DNA from: Brasilonema sp. CT11
GTDB taxonomy: Bacteria > Cyanobacteriota > Cyanobacteriia > Cyanobacteriales > Nostocaceae
NCBI RefSeq assembly: GCF_017982655.1
Contig: NZ_JABXYX010000042.1
Span: 1 to 57,746, forward strand
Direction of reading: 5' to 3'
DNA length: 57,746 nt
Shown in pieces: positions 38,010 to 47,681 of this stretch. Position 1 is the first letter of the stretch, and each line of letters begins with the position of its first letter. The notes below the pieces were generated by a model that had not been told where the DNA came from, did not search any database, and saw only the letters and a list, made by a program, of their open reading frames with translations. The position numbers and the translations under genes are program-made.

Positions 38010-39782
38010 TCAGGGTTCGGCTTGGTCGTGTTGCAATTTTCTATTATAAAACCCATGCTGAGTTAACTGTTCATTCCAATCTTTAGCTTTTGGTTTGAGT
38101 CTAGTTGTGTGGGGTAAAATTTCTTTGATTGCAACAGAAGTGTCGTTGCCAGCAGCGTCGTTATCGTAAGCAGCAATTACTCTTGGAATTTTACTCAAAA
38201 ATCCCACAGGTAGACAGCGGGGGCTATCCGCTGCTAGGTACAACGTTCTTTCTGATTTTGACTGGTCTAACACTGCTAAGGATAGTGCATCTATAGGAGA
38301 CTTAACCAACACTGCTTTTCCAATTGAGTCACTAATATTTCCACCTATAGTTAAGTGAAACCAACCTTTCGTACGCTTAGTACCTCTGGCAAATCCAATG
38401 AAGGAGTTATCCTGGTCATAAGTTCCACGTAGAAACGCACCTGTTACTTCACCCTTGAGAGAACGCATTATGAATGTGGCATTTTGTCTGTTGTCAGCAT
38501 AAATCAATCCTAATGAGTGCAGAGTATCAACCAAATTGAGTGGTAGTTTCCGTGTTACTGTTAGGTATTGCTGTACAGTAAGCCATCGACTTTCATCTGC
38601 TTGTGGTGGAACGAACCGGGGTGTCGGTTCTTTTTGTGCAATTTCTTGCGCTTGAGTGCGAGCATGATGAGTAACAGCTCTTTGCATTCCTGATTCCCCA
38701 AATTGCTCGTATAGCCAAGCTACAGCTTGTCGAAAGTTAGAGTCCAATACGTGCATTACCAAATCAATGGCACCACCACCTCCACGTTCTTCACCTGCAA
38801 AGTCGTAGAATTTAGAACCTTTGATGTTGATGATGTGACCATGACCTTTCCACCTGTGTTTGCCTTTATCATCTAGATAGAGTCCTAGATGGTAAGCCAC
38901 ATCTTCTAAAGGCAAGTCTCGCAGCAGGTTAACTTCTGTTTTCCACAACTGTTGTGACCATTCTAGATTTTGCACGCGCTGCTCTAGCTTCTGTCTTTCT
39001 TGTTCGGAAGCAAGAGCCTTTTGCTCCATCTGCTGATAAGCTCTAATTGCCCATTGGCGATCGCTTAACTGATGGTTGATGATGTCAAGCTGGGGTTGTA
39101 AAGTTTCTTTTACCCGTTCCCGATACAATTGCACTGGCTCTTGGCTTTTTGGTATGGGCAGAGTTTGTTCCAAGTTAAGATTGAGGGAGTCGCGGTTGAC
39201 ATCAGTGTAATAATCTTGAATATCTGTATGAGTAGCCTTACTGCCTTTGATACCTCGTTCTATCCCCAAATGTTGAACAGCAGCAGCAAAGCTAGTTTGG
39301 AGTTCTGATAATCTGGTTTTGCTGCCACCATACAGCGCCCGATAGTTAAGTTTACCCTTCTTGTCCAGTGGCACGATATAAGCGTGGATGTGTGGAGTAG
39401 CTTCATCTAAGTGCAACTCTGCTCTGACTACAAGGTTTTTATGCTGTGCTAGTAACCACTGCGTGGCGGCGGTTGTGAAGTCTTCCAACCGTTTCTGGTC
39501 ATATACTCCAGCAGCGGTTGGATCGTCTGGACGGAAGTATTCTGCACTAGCGCTCAATAGCATTTCTACTCCCAAAACTGCATTGGAGCGAATCTTTTGG
39601 TTACCAATTCTTTCTTTGAAAAGTGCCAAAAGGTCTTTTTCACCAGCACTGTCAATCAGTCGAATGTTATTTACTGAGGGATTGGCGTTGGGTGTTTCTC
39701 GCTCTCTGGTGCTGTGCAGAGCACTACTGCCTAGTTGTGCCCAACTCTTAATTTTTTCAATTCTACAAACTGCGTAAGCCAT
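38010..39782 (-). CDS. MobV-type relaxase fused to a DUF3991/Toprim region
   Basis: 590 residues. N-terminal Mob_Pre/MobV domain: H23-x-x-R motif with the downstream NAN segment, and HLDEATPHIHAY at 124-134, the family's metal-binding HxDExxPHxH motif. A coiled coil follows at about 230-280. Residues about 285-340 resemble the DUF3991-associated segment (GHGHIINIKGSKFYDFAGEERGGG AIDL), and about 485-570 a Toprim fold (VKSPIDALSLAVL, VIAAYDNDAAGND). It would nick oriT, and the second half may bind DNA or act with a primase. The start codon is inside a repeated leader. Confidence 0.85.
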   Translation of the reverse strand: MAYAVCRIEKIKSWAQLGSSALHSTRERETPNANPSVNNIRLIDSAGEKDLLALFKERIGNQKIRSNAVLGVEMLLSASAEYFRPDDPTAAGVYDQKRLEDFTTAATQWLLAQHKNLVVRAELHLDEATPHIHAYIVPLDKKGKLNYRALYGGSKTRLSELQTSFAAAVQHLGIERGIKGSKATHTDIQDYYTDVNRDSLNLNLEQTLPIPKSQEPVQLYRERVKETLQPQLDIINHQLSDRQWAIRAYQQMEQKALASEQERQKLEQRVQNLEWSQQLWKTEVNLLRDLPLEDVAYHLGLYLDDKGKHRWKGHGHIINIKGSKFYDFAGEERGGGGAIDLVMHVLDSNFRQAVAWLYEQFGESGMQRAVTHHARTQAQEIAQKEPTPRFVPPQADESRWLTVQQYLTVTRKLPLNLVDTLHSLGLIYADNRQNATFIMRSLKGEVTGAFLRGTYDQDNSFIGFARGTKRTKGWFHLTIGGNISDSIGKAVLVKSPIDALSLAVLDQSKSERTLYLAADSPRCLPVGFLSKIPRVIAAYDNDAAGNDTSVAIKEILPHTTRLKPKAKDWNEQLTQHGFYNRKLQHDQAEP

Positions 39783-40016
39783 TTATACCTCTGCAAGGAG
39801 ACTCCCGCCAGAGACGTTTTGCTGTCTTGGTTAGTGTAAGAACCATAAGTTCATTTATACCTCCGCAAGGGGACTCCCGCCAGAGATTTGCTTGGCGGTA
39901 GTGGTATTGGGACGATTGAAGGGATTCGATGTCCCTTTTTGAAAACCTGAACATTAGAAGCTTGCGTGACATACCCCCTCACCAAATCAAAAATGATGGT
40001 GTGGAGACTCCCGCCT
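39780..40016. other. oriT: Candidate origin of transfer
   Basis: A 35-bp sequence occurs at 39780-39814 and 39852-39886 with two mismatches (core TTTATACCTC and GACTCCCGCCAGAGA); GGAGACTCCCGCC recurs at 40004-40016. The second copy leads into a CCGCCA-N10-TGGCGG hairpin (39877-39898). Location at the start of the relaxase gene fits an oriT; no nick site is proven. The first copy contains the relaxase RBS and start. The next 40017-40637 shows no gene. Confidence 0.45.
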
Positions 40017-40637
40017 GCCTAGCTATAACTCATACTAAGTTCTTATTCTGTGGTTGATGAGTTCTTTCTTGGTCACATTTGCATCTTCGCACGACAGTGA
40101 GTGTATAAAGGATCTACTATTGGTCGTACATACAATTTCTTCAACCTAGCGACTGGTAGCGCTCGTCTGGTTTGATAATTGCTACTTTTAAATAAGTTTT
40201 ATTAATAATACAAGTGTTGTTGTTTCTTGGCGTTTCCCAAGCCAGTTCCCTGTGGGCGAACGCAGCAATTTTTAGGCATCAGCCGACCCGTCAGGGAAAA
40301 AATTGCGGAGTGAGTTCCTCATTAAACCAACGAACTACACGAAAAAATATTTGCAGTAGAAGTTACAGGTAATGACAATTATTCAACTAATCTACCAAAA
40401 GTTTGAGTTAGAAGTAATTCTGACTAAGAGTATGAGACAAGGGTAGTGGGGACAAAGATAAAGTGAAAAAGGCTGTAGATGGATTTTACAAGGACTGAAG
40501 GCATTTTTTTATTGAGTCAATGTTCTGTAAGCCATCACAAGCCAAAAGTAAGCAAGGAAACCACTAAAGTCAACTTATCAATAGGCTTAGGTTAGCTTGT
40601 TAAATCTTGATCTGACGTATATTGTCTTGAAAAAGTC

Positions 40638-41807
40638 ATGAGTAAAGTTACTCAAAAAGCTCAGAAAATTAAAAGACCATTAATTACAGCAGCACTAGAT
40701 TTTGGGGGAAGTGCGACAAAAGTCATTTATGAAAATACTGATGGAGAGGTGAAATTACTGGTTATGGAGCCGGAGGTAGCTACTGTACCAGTAGAGTCGA
40801 TAAAGAATTACGGAAAAAATTCACTGGGTTCGACAGAGCCAGAAAATCGGGCATGGATATACCTACCTAAAACTCCAACTGTGCAAGTGGTCGGGTATTT
40901 AGCAAAAGATAGCTATTATGCAAACGCAGGGTTAGAAGAACTAAAGTACGAGCGAGGAGTGTACAAAACGTTAGCGGCAGTATGGGCAATTAAAGAAAAG
41001 TTACAATTGCCACCAAGATTGCAAGTCGCACTCGCAGTTTTACTGCCACCAGGAGAGTTTGAGGACAAAGAGCAGTTTGAAGCAGTATTGCAGAACACAC
41101 TGTTGAACTATTTAACTCCAACAGGACAGATGAACGTGGAGTTAGCAATGTTTAAGTGCTTGCCAGAAGGAGCAGGAATTTACCTGATGCATGAAAAGAA
41201 AGTAGGAGCCGCGCTCAAACAAAGGGTGTGTGCGTTGACTATGATTGGATACCGGAATGCCTCCGTCTTAATTTCCAATCGAGGGATAGTCAAAGAAGGA
41301 AAGACCTCAGATTTAGGCATGGTGCGGATGGTGGAGAAGGTGGTAGCTGCTACGTCAGGTCAGACGTTGGAACGGTTAACTCCTGCGATCGCAGCGGCGG
41401 GAGTAGACATAGAGCAAAGGATATTGCGACAATTGACGCGCTCGAAAACTCAGGAAGGACAAGCTTTAGAGATACAGAAGCTAGGGAATGCGATCGCATC
41501 TGCAAAAGCAGAATACACAGCAATGCTAACTTCATGGCTAGACAATGTTCTTCCCAACTTTGTAGATGAAATCGTGTTCTGTGGAGGAACAGCAGATTAC
41601 TTGATGAAAGAATTGAACGAGCATTATCCAAGAACCCCTTTATCGTGGAATGCTTCAATAGAAATTCCTGCCAGTGTGGATATTTCAGGTTTAGGAAGCA
41701 GGCTTTGTGATGTGTACAGTTTGTTTTTGTACTTTCACGGGGTTGTAGAGGCACAGTTAAGAACGCTGCCAAAGTCTGGTAAGGAGGGAATTAGGTATGC
41801 CGTCTAA
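40638..41807 (+). CDS. ParM/StbA-like actin family partition protein
   Basis: 389 residues. Actin-type ATPase fold: phosphate-1 motif ALDFGGSATKVIY at about 18-30, phosphate-2 region with ALTMIGYRNASV, adenosine motif FCGGTADYL at about 316. Polymerises to push plasmid copies apart. First gene of a five-gene run, overlapping the next by 11 nt. Preceded by a long gene-free region that may hold the centromere. Confidence 0.8.
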   Translation: MSKVTQKAQKIKRPLITAALDFGGSATKVIYENTDGEVKLLVMEPEVATVPVESIKNYGKNSLGSTEPENRAWIYLPKTPTVQVVGYLAKDSYYANAGLEELKYERGVYKTLAAVWAIKEKLQLPPRLQVALAVLLPPGEFEDKEQFEAVLQNTLLNYLTPTGQMNVELAMFKCLPEGAGIYLMHEKKVGAALKQRVCALTMIGYRNASVLISNRGIVKEGKTSDLGMVRMVEKVVAATSGQTLERLTPAIAAAGVDIEQRILRQLTRSKTQEGQALEIQKLGNAIASAKAEYTAMLTSWLDNVLPNFVDEIVFCGGTADYLMKELNEHYPRTPLSWNASIEIPASVDISGLGSRLCDVYSLFLYFHGVVEAQLRTLPKSGKEGIRYAV

Positions 41808-42219
41808 GACTCAGGCAAATTTCCGTTGGCGGTATCAGCCAAATAATGAGTTAGATAAAGCGTTGCTGAAGTACATCAAGCAGCATCCTGCTTTATCGGT
41901 GACAGAAGTGATGCTAACGGCACTGCGTTCGTTTTGGTTGCCAATGGCGATCGCACATTCTCCCAATCACGAGGAAGCGGACAAACAACGGATAGCGCGA
42001 GGTTGTGTAGATGCGCTGCTGCGACAGGCAGACAGTTTGTGTGTAGCAGTGGGTTTAGAGTTACCTCCAAGAGCTTACCACTGTTCATCATCGTTAGCGC
42101 TTCTAAAGCAGCCGACTCCGTTGAAGGAAATTCAGTCAAACGTTCCAATAACTGCATCGCAACTATCTGCAGCTGCAGGTGATGGCGATTTTGATGATTC
42201 AGGGCTAGCTGGGTGGTAA
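41797..42219 (+). CDS. Small partner of the actin-like protein
   Basis: 140 residues, overlapping the actin-like gene by 11 nt. The ParR-adaptor position of a type II partition locus suggests a DNA-binding partner; the N-terminal FRWRYQPNNELDKALLKYIKQHP has a ribbon-like start and a helix, but the fold is not certain. No family confirmed. Confidence 0.55.
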   Translation: MPSKTQANFRWRYQPNNELDKALLKYIKQHPALSVTEVMLTALRSFWLPMAIAHSPNHEEADKQRIARGCVDALLRQADSLCVAVGLELPPRAYHCSSSLALLKQPTPLKEIQSNVPITASQLSAAAGDGDFDDSGLAGW

Positions 42220-42275
42220 GAAAAAACTTTTGAGCTATATAAGTTCATGGTTTCCAAACTTTCCGGAGGATTTTT

Positions 42276-43424
42276 ATGACAACAACAAACATGCAAAACT
42301 TGAAGACAGAAGCTCCAACTGAACCAACAAAGCGTGGACCTGGACGACCCCGCAAAACACCCAAACCACCATCTTCAGTTGGAAGCGAATCAAAGGAAGT
42401 TGACTGTTCAGAAGGCGAATTGGAATCAGAATTGCAAGCAGCAGAAAACAACGATGCTCAAATCGTAACAGTTCATGTTGATAGTGATTTGGCGCTGGAA
42501 GAATCAAATGTTGCAAATGCCTCAAACACGGATGCTTCAAATACAGCAGGACAAAATTCTGAGTTTGAGGAAGATAGAAAAAGTAGTCCTGATAAAACTC
42601 TTACCCTGTCAGTTGTTCTAAAAGAGAATCCTCCGTCCCCTAAAAGTGATGCAACTGCCGATAATAGTGATGAAATCATCAATCAAGAAGCTAGTAAGTT
42701 ATCACCCATAAATACCACATCGAAAACGATAGAAACGCACACAATTCACTTAGTAGATGGTGAAAAAGGTGGGGCAGGAAAGAGTTTTGTTTCAAGAGCA
42801 TTTATTGAGTATTGTCAGTACAAAGGATTGGATTTTGCTCTTGTGGATGCTGACCCTTCCAATAAGGATATCTCAAAGATTTATCCAGGATGCATTGAAG
42901 CATTTTTCAGTGATGATGAGAAGAAATACAAAGAAGCAGATCAGATTTTTGAGTTGGCATTAAAGAAGTCAGTCTTAGTAAATTTACCTGCTCAAGTGTA
43001 TGACAAAGTAACAAATTGGATTGACGATAATGGATTGATTGATTTGGGTAAACAAAACGCAATTAGATTTGTGAAGTGGTTCGTGTGTACGGGAGGACAT
43101 GACTCAGTGCAGTTTTTCTTACAATCTGTGGAACACTTTGAGAATCGTCTGACTCATGTTTTCGTGAGAAATAAGGGTTTGTGTGATGAATGGAGCTATA
43201 TAGAGAATTTGGATCAATACAAAGATAACAAAAACAAGTATGACTTTGTGGTGATGGACTTTCCCAAGCTGGCTCATTGGGAAAAGAATATGGTAGATAG
43301 GCTGCAAATCAAGTTTGAATCAGCTTGCAGTCACTCGGATTTTGGCGTTGTTTCTAAACAGAAAGTCAAAAACTTTTTGAAGGAGGCGTATAAGACATTT
43401 GAAGGTACAGGGTTGGTACAATGA
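42276..43424 (+). CDS. AT-hook ParA/MinD-like ATPase
   Basis: 382 residues. Residues about 1-150 are acidic and low-complexity, with a KRGPGRPRKTPKPP AT-hook at about 19-32. Residues 162-170 form a deviant Walker A (GEKGGAGKS) of the ParA/SIMIBI type, followed by FALVDADPSNKD with the DxD signature. It may be a MobD/ParA relative that handles plasmid DNA or the cell pole. ATGA-type overlap with the next gene. Confidence 0.65.
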   Translation: MTTTNMQNLKTEAPTEPTKRGPGRPRKTPKPPSSVGSESKEVDCSEGELESELQAAENNDAQIVTVHVDSDLALEESNVANASNTDASNTAGQNSEFEEDRKSSPDKTLTLSVVLKENPPSPKSDATADNSDEIINQEASKLSPINTTSKTIETHTIHLVDGEKGGAGKSFVSRAFIEYCQYKGLDFALVDADPSNKDISKIYPGCIEAFFSDDEKKYKEADQIFELALKKSVLVNLPAQVYDKVTNWIDDNGLIDLGKQNAIRFVKWFVCTGGHDSVQFFLQSVEHFENRLTHVFVRNKGLCDEWSYIENLDQYKDNKNKYDFVVMDFPKLAHWEKNMVDRLQIKFESACSHSDFGVVSKQKVKNFLKEAYKTFEGTGLVQ

Positions 43425-44104
43425 ATGGTACAAGTGAAAAAAAAATAACTGCAATAGATGAGTTATTAGCCGCAGCCTTGGTGGGGAAGAGCGAGGAGTT
43501 TAAAAAACGAGTTTGGGATTATGTGGATAAATCTGGGTTAACGCCTGATGATCCGTTGTTTTTGGTTCTGGTAGCAACGGGCAGGTTGGAGGTTCTGCTA
43601 GAAGATGCGCCAGATACTCTAGAGCAATTGTTTAAGAACTGGAGTAAAGAGATATCGCGGAATTTGGAGTTGGTTGAATCTGCAACAATTGAACGTCAGA
43701 AGTTAGCGATCGCTCGTGCTGTTGCTGACTTAATAAAAAAAGCAGAACAACAAGAAGCACAACGCTTGTTCACCTCCATTGTCCCCGCTACAGGACTTGT
43801 CATAGCAATATTGGGTTTGGGGATTATTCTTGGTATGAGCATTCCTCCTTGGTTAGAGGGTGGACTTTCCGAACCGCAGCGTCTCACCATAAATCAACTG
43901 GAGGCGTTGCGTTGGGCAGAGTCAAATGAAGGTGAGTTTGCCCGTAACCTGATGAAATTGAATGCTGGATATTTGGACAACTTTGAGTGTCAGAAGGACG
44001 CTCAAAGTTTAAAGGTGACACTGACTCAAGGGAATAGGAAAGCGTCTTCAGGGTTTTGCATTTTATGGACAGTTCCTCCCAATGAGCGCAAGTTTGTGAA
44101 TTGA
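43421..44104 (+). CDS. Membrane protein of the partition operon
   Basis: 227 residues with one clear membrane segment at about 122-145 (IVPATGLVIAILGLGIILGMSI). The first 110 residues are helical and likely cytoplasmic; the C-terminal part (about 150-227) is outside or cytosolic. Four-base overlap with the ATPase gene and with the nuclease-like gene indicates joint expression. No family recognised. Confidence 0.55.
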   Translation: MNGTSEKKITAIDELLAAALVGKSEEFKKRVWDYVDKSGLTPDDPLFLVLVATGRLEVLLEDAPDTLEQLFKNWSKEISRNLELVESATIERQKLAIARAVADLIKKAEQQEAQRLFTSIVPATGLVIAILGLGIILGMSIPPWLEGGLSEPQRLTINQLEALRWAESNEGEFARNLMKLNAGYLDNFECQKDAQSLKVTLTQGNRKASSGFCILWTVPPNERKFVN

Positions 44105-44109
44105 CGTAT

Positions 44110-45168
44110 ATGAGCAGTTATCCCTATGTTTTACTATTGCTTAATTTTATGTCGGAGCAAGGGGAAACGTGTGACTTCAACGTAGGGGATAGGCTTCAAA
44201 TAAAAGAGCAATCCCTAAAAGTTGCTGACAAACCCAATTCACAACATTTGTGGAAGCAATTGTATAAATTTATTTATGGATTTGTGACGATCCCAACATG
44301 GACAAAGGTGCGTCACGCCCTGGTATTGCTTCCTGGCATCATTTTGTTATTGGCTGTCATTAAAGGATTTGTAATTTTAGGAATTTTTGGTGATTACGGA
44401 TGGCTCGTGCTAATTATTTTTGGGTTGGGAGGAGCGATACTACTGTGGTTAGTTTTTCATTCTCAAGTCGGTCAAGTCCCTAACAGTCATTTGACTCAAA
44501 AGGGACAGAAATTCATTCAATCAACATTACCTGAAAGCTTCAGTCATCTTCAAAAAAAAGAGAGTTTACCGCTGAATGATAAGAATAAAAAACTGCATCG
44601 ACTCAAGCAACTTAAACTCAAACTTTACCAAAAAGTAAGACAACCTGTGGGGGTAAGCGATGCTCCGGTTGGTGCGAGTGAGCGGAAATTCCAGGCGGTT
44701 TTAGAGCAGCACTTTTGCTGTCTACGCGTACAAACTCAACTTAAATTCCCTGTCACAATTAATGGTAAAGAATACGCCTACAGCACTGACTTTGCAATCA
44801 TTTTTGAAGAGATTGGATTATCGATTGATGTTGAAATTGATGAGCCTTATGATTATAAATCTAAAAAACCCACTCATTGTGTTAACCAGCCCAACGATAT
44901 GATTCGGAATCAGTATTTTATCGAGGGAAATTGGATAGTTATTCGGTTTAGTGAAGCACAAATTGTTCTGTATCCTGATTCTTGCTGCAAAACCATTGCT
45001 AAGGTCATTCGCTCTATCACAGGATTAAAGCGGTTTGACAAACAGTTTGCTAATATTCCCAACCTCAAACCAACACCGATGTGGACTTATCGGCAAGCAT
45101 TACGAATGAGGAAGGCTCGTGTCCGCGAAGGTTATTTGTCAGGGCGAACGCATCTAAATTACTCTTGA
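44110..45168 (+). CDS. Membrane protein with C-terminal PD-(D/E)XK-like nuclease domain
   Basis: About 352 residues. Two membrane helices (LVLLPGIILLLAVIKGFVILG at about 75-95, LVLIIFGLGGAILLWLVF at about 103-120). The C-terminal region (about 195-330) has a nuclease-like pattern: SERKFQAVLEQHF, YSTDFAIIFEEIGLSIDVEIDEPYD with the D-x-n-E-x-E core, and a tail resembling DUF559/Vsr endonucleases. The start is uncertain: ATG 44110 or 44149; a TTG at 44101 overlaps the previous stop. A membrane-tethered nuclease in a partition operon is unusual. Confidence 0.55.
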   Translation: MSSYPYVLLLLNFMSEQGETCDFNVGDRLQIKEQSLKVADKPNSQHLWKQLYKFIYGFVTIPTWTKVRHALVLLPGIILLLAVIKGFVILGIFGDYGWLVLIIFGLGGAILLWLVFHSQVGQVPNSHLTQKGQKFIQSTLPESFSHLQKKESLPLNDKNKKLHRLKQLKLKLYQKVRQPVGVSDAPVGASERKFQAVLEQHFCCLRVQTQLKFPVTINGKEYAYSTDFAIIFEEIGLSIDVEIDEPYDYKSKKPTHCVNQPNDMIRNQYFIEGNWIVIRFSEAQIVLYPDSCCKTIAKVIRSITGLKRFDKQFANIPNLKPTPMWTYRQALRMRKARVREGYLSGRTHLNYS

Positions 45169-45180
45169 CAAAAACCTGGG

Positions 45181-45287
45181 TTTATGAATTTCTGCAAGAA
45201 GAAGAACTGGTCGTCAGAAAACGGCTAAAAGCTAGCACCTAGTTAGCAAACAGTTTATGAATTTCTGCAAGAAGAAGAACTGGTCGT
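45181..45287 (+). repeat. 34-bp direct repeat
   Basis: Identical 34-bp units at 45181-45214 and 45254-45287 (starting TTTATGAATTTCTGCAAG). The plus frame reads YEFLQEEELVV, as if a gene end had been copied. No gene in 45169-45712. Confidence 0.75.
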
Positions 45288-45413
45288 TTAATTTATTTTC
45301 GCCCGTGTCAAAGCGAACGCCGAAAAGCTTCTCAATAAGCAGGTCTTAATGCAATTATTTTACAACTTATTGAGATTTATTTCTTCTTATTGACAAGATG
45401 CGTTTGCCCTATG

Positions 45414-45524
45414 TTATTTGTCGTGTCTAAATTTTTGAATGTCTAATAATTAGAGGTTCAGATCACATTCCCCAGCGAAATCCTCAACTTTATTTGTCGT
45501 GTCTAAATTTTTGAATGTTTAATA
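45414..45524 (+). repeat. 35-bp direct repeat of unknown origin
   Basis: Units 45414-45448 and 45490-45524, one mismatch, beginning TTATTTGTCGTGTC. The TTTGTCGTG core is reminiscent of transposase-binding repeats at ends of Tn7-like elements, but nothing confirms such an element here. Confidence 0.7.
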
Positions 45525-45712
45525 CGTCAAAAGGTAGATGTTAATTTGGTGCTGACTTGTGACAGACCTGTATGTTCTCTGTAGTCCATTATTTTGATAA
45601 TTATAACATTTCGGGCTAGCTAATTCTTTGATAGAAGTAGTCTGGATGTAAATAATTTGTAACTGAATAACAGTTCATAAGTTGGAAACTATTAGTTACT
45701 GGAAGTTAAATA

Positions 45713-46084
45713 ATGAATAAAAATCTACTCATGACCGCAGATAACTTGTTTTCCGAAGTTGTGCAGGAAATTTTAAAAGATTATCCCTCAATAAGAGAAT
45801 CTGTTGACACTTATCGGGACTTTTCTAATTTTGAAACTTCGTACCATCCTCAACAAGTCAATGTTTACTTTGATGATTGCTGGGTTGCTGGTTGGAAATC
45901 CAACGGTCAAGTTGATGCAATACCCAATTTATTATTGACAGCTACTGCACGTCCTGAAGTAGTGGAAATTGAGGTAGATGGTGAACCAGGGCTAATTTTA
46001 GTTCAAGGTGTTGAAGTTCTCAATCGTATTGAAAAGATTTCTGGTCACGAATTATGGCTGGTTGATTTTGAAGCGACTGCGTAA
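45713..46084 (+). CDS. Hypothetical protein
   Basis: 123 residues, acidic, not recognised. Beta-rich core (QQVNVYFDDCWVAGWKSNG, GLILVQGVEVLNRI). It precedes the larger gene on the same strand by 50 bp, with a GGAAGT RBS region. Confidence 0.5.
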   Translation: MNKNLLMTADNLFSEVVQEILKDYPSIRESVDTYRDFSNFETSYHPQQVNVYFDDCWVAGWKSNGQVDAIPNLLLTATARPEVVEIEVDGEPGLILVQGVEVLNRIEKISGHELWLVDFEATA

Positions 46085-46134
46085 GCACCAATAGAATTTA
46101 CAGTTCCTAAAAATATTTCATGTAGGAGTGACAT

Positions 46135-47496
46135 ATGGCTGCAACAAGAGCACTTTTATCGATAGAACAAACCCAGAATTTTATTAAAGAGTTGGCAAGC
46201 CGAATGGATGCTAAATCTGGAGAAAAGATTAATATCCAGATGGGTAAAAACTCAGTTTATGAGGGTATTGTTGGACAGGAACCAGAGATGAGTAAGCTCA
46301 CAGATACTCGTGTAGGAGTGCTGCGCTCAGCAATTGATATGGATACTCCTGCACTTGGACAAAAGGGTGAACCGTCCAATATTAAACAGGCGATTGTAAT
46401 TGAAAAGAACGACCAAGAAATGTTTCGGTTTGAGAAAGGTCAAGTCCTTTCGAGTAAATTAATTGAACCAGAAATCACAAATTTACAGCCAGCACAAATA
46501 GAGGAAGTGGAGGTTGTTTCCCAAGAGAAAAGTGCAGTCGTGGCGTTCGAGTCCATAACTCCTTTTGAGGTAATAAAAAAGGAAGTAGAAGCATCTCAAT
46601 TAAGAGAAGAAAGTCACGTTCGTGCTTCCACCAAACAATTTATCGAACACAAGGAGCAGCAAGCTCAACTTCAACGAGAGGAGAACTCGAAAAATTGGCA
46701 GTGGTTCCAGATGTCCAAAATTGAGGAGAAGCAAGGTGTCTACTCTGGTTCAGTCTCTGTTGAGGCAATTCAGGATTTGGCGGTAAGTAAAGCTCCAGTA
46801 CCAGAAAATCTGCGTTCAGAACGGGATGGTGCAGTTCAAAAAGCGGAGCAGTTTGTCATCCAGGTTGCTCATAAGGCACTCCAACAAGAAGGTAAAGAAC
46901 TTGTCCCTGGTGTTAGGACAGCGACAGTAAGTGGCTATAGCATTACTCAGAATGAGGCGACGGGTGATTTATCAATCGACAAATCGAATCAAACGTTTCT
47001 GCGACACGATACAGGAAAGATTGAGCAGAGTTACCGCCCTGATGGAGTTTTCAAGGCAAAAGGAAACGAAGTGACTCATAACCGTCTGTTGACCAAAGAC
47101 TTGGACAACTTTGATTACATTGAGCGCAAGCAACTGACGCGGGACAGTCTTGCTCCTTTACGTGACATGGTAAATGTGTACGGTAAAGAAGGGAAGGTGC
47201 CAATTGAGACGTGGGTGGGTGGCACTAAAGAGAATGCAAAGATTGAGAAAATGCAAGGCCGCGCTTTTATTTCTGAGAAGGCAGGTATACAAATTATTGA
47301 ATCTGGCAAACATTTGCAAGTTCGAGATATCGAAGGCAACCTCCAGATGAAGGCTTACGGTGATAAGGTGGAAAAGCCATTCACAAGGGAGCAGGTTAAG
47401 GATTTTCAGGCACGTTATGCGGTTGTGCAGCAGCTAAGAGCAGAGCGCTCTGGGCAATTGCAGAAACAATCAGTGGGCATGGAAATGGGGGGATAA
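46135..47496 (+). CDS. Hypothetical plasmid protein, related to the protein at 29322-30758
   Basis: 453 residues. Predominantly charged and helical up to about 190, then a beta domain (TATVSGYSITQNEATGDLSIDK) similar in pattern to that of the protein in the transfer region (HAVGYTITRSGRSYQLQD). C-terminal charged tail. RBS AGGAGTG before MAATRA. No known family. A plasmid-specific protein is likely. Confidence 0.55.
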   Translation: MAATRALLSIEQTQNFIKELASRMDAKSGEKINIQMGKNSVYEGIVGQEPEMSKLTDTRVGVLRSAIDMDTPALGQKGEPSNIKQAIVIEKNDQEMFRFEKGQVLSSKLIEPEITNLQPAQIEEVEVVSQEKSAVVAFESITPFEVIKKEVEASQLREESHVRASTKQFIEHKEQQAQLQREENSKNWQWFQMSKIEEKQGVYSGSVSVEAIQDLAVSKAPVPENLRSERDGAVQKAEQFVIQVAHKALQQEGKELVPGVRTATVSGYSITQNEATGDLSIDKSNQTFLRHDTGKIEQSYRPDGVFKAKGNEVTHNRLLTKDLDNFDYIERKQLTRDSLAPLRDMVNVYGKEGKVPIETWVGGTKENAKIEKMQGRAFISEKAGIQIIESGKHLQVRDIEGNLQMKAYGDKVEKPFTREQVKDFQARYAVVQQLRAERSGQLQKQSVGMEMGG

Positions 47497-47681
47497 AGGT
47501 GATAGACTTCAATCCCATTTTGCATAGAAGCGCCGTAAATAATTTGCCAGAGTTTCAACAGCATTAGCTTTTGCAGCAGTTCTGTCCTATCTTGTTTGGC
47601 TACTTCAGAGTATAGTGCCGCATAGCATTTTTGGATCTAGCGTCGTAAGGGTCAATTTTTTCCAGTATGATCACTCAAGAT

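Noticed and set aside
39763-39972. 69-codon frame upstream of the relaxase start
   Set aside because: Its sequence is the duplicated leader (RESPCGGIN, RESPCRGIN), so it is more likely oriT or leader DNA than a gene.
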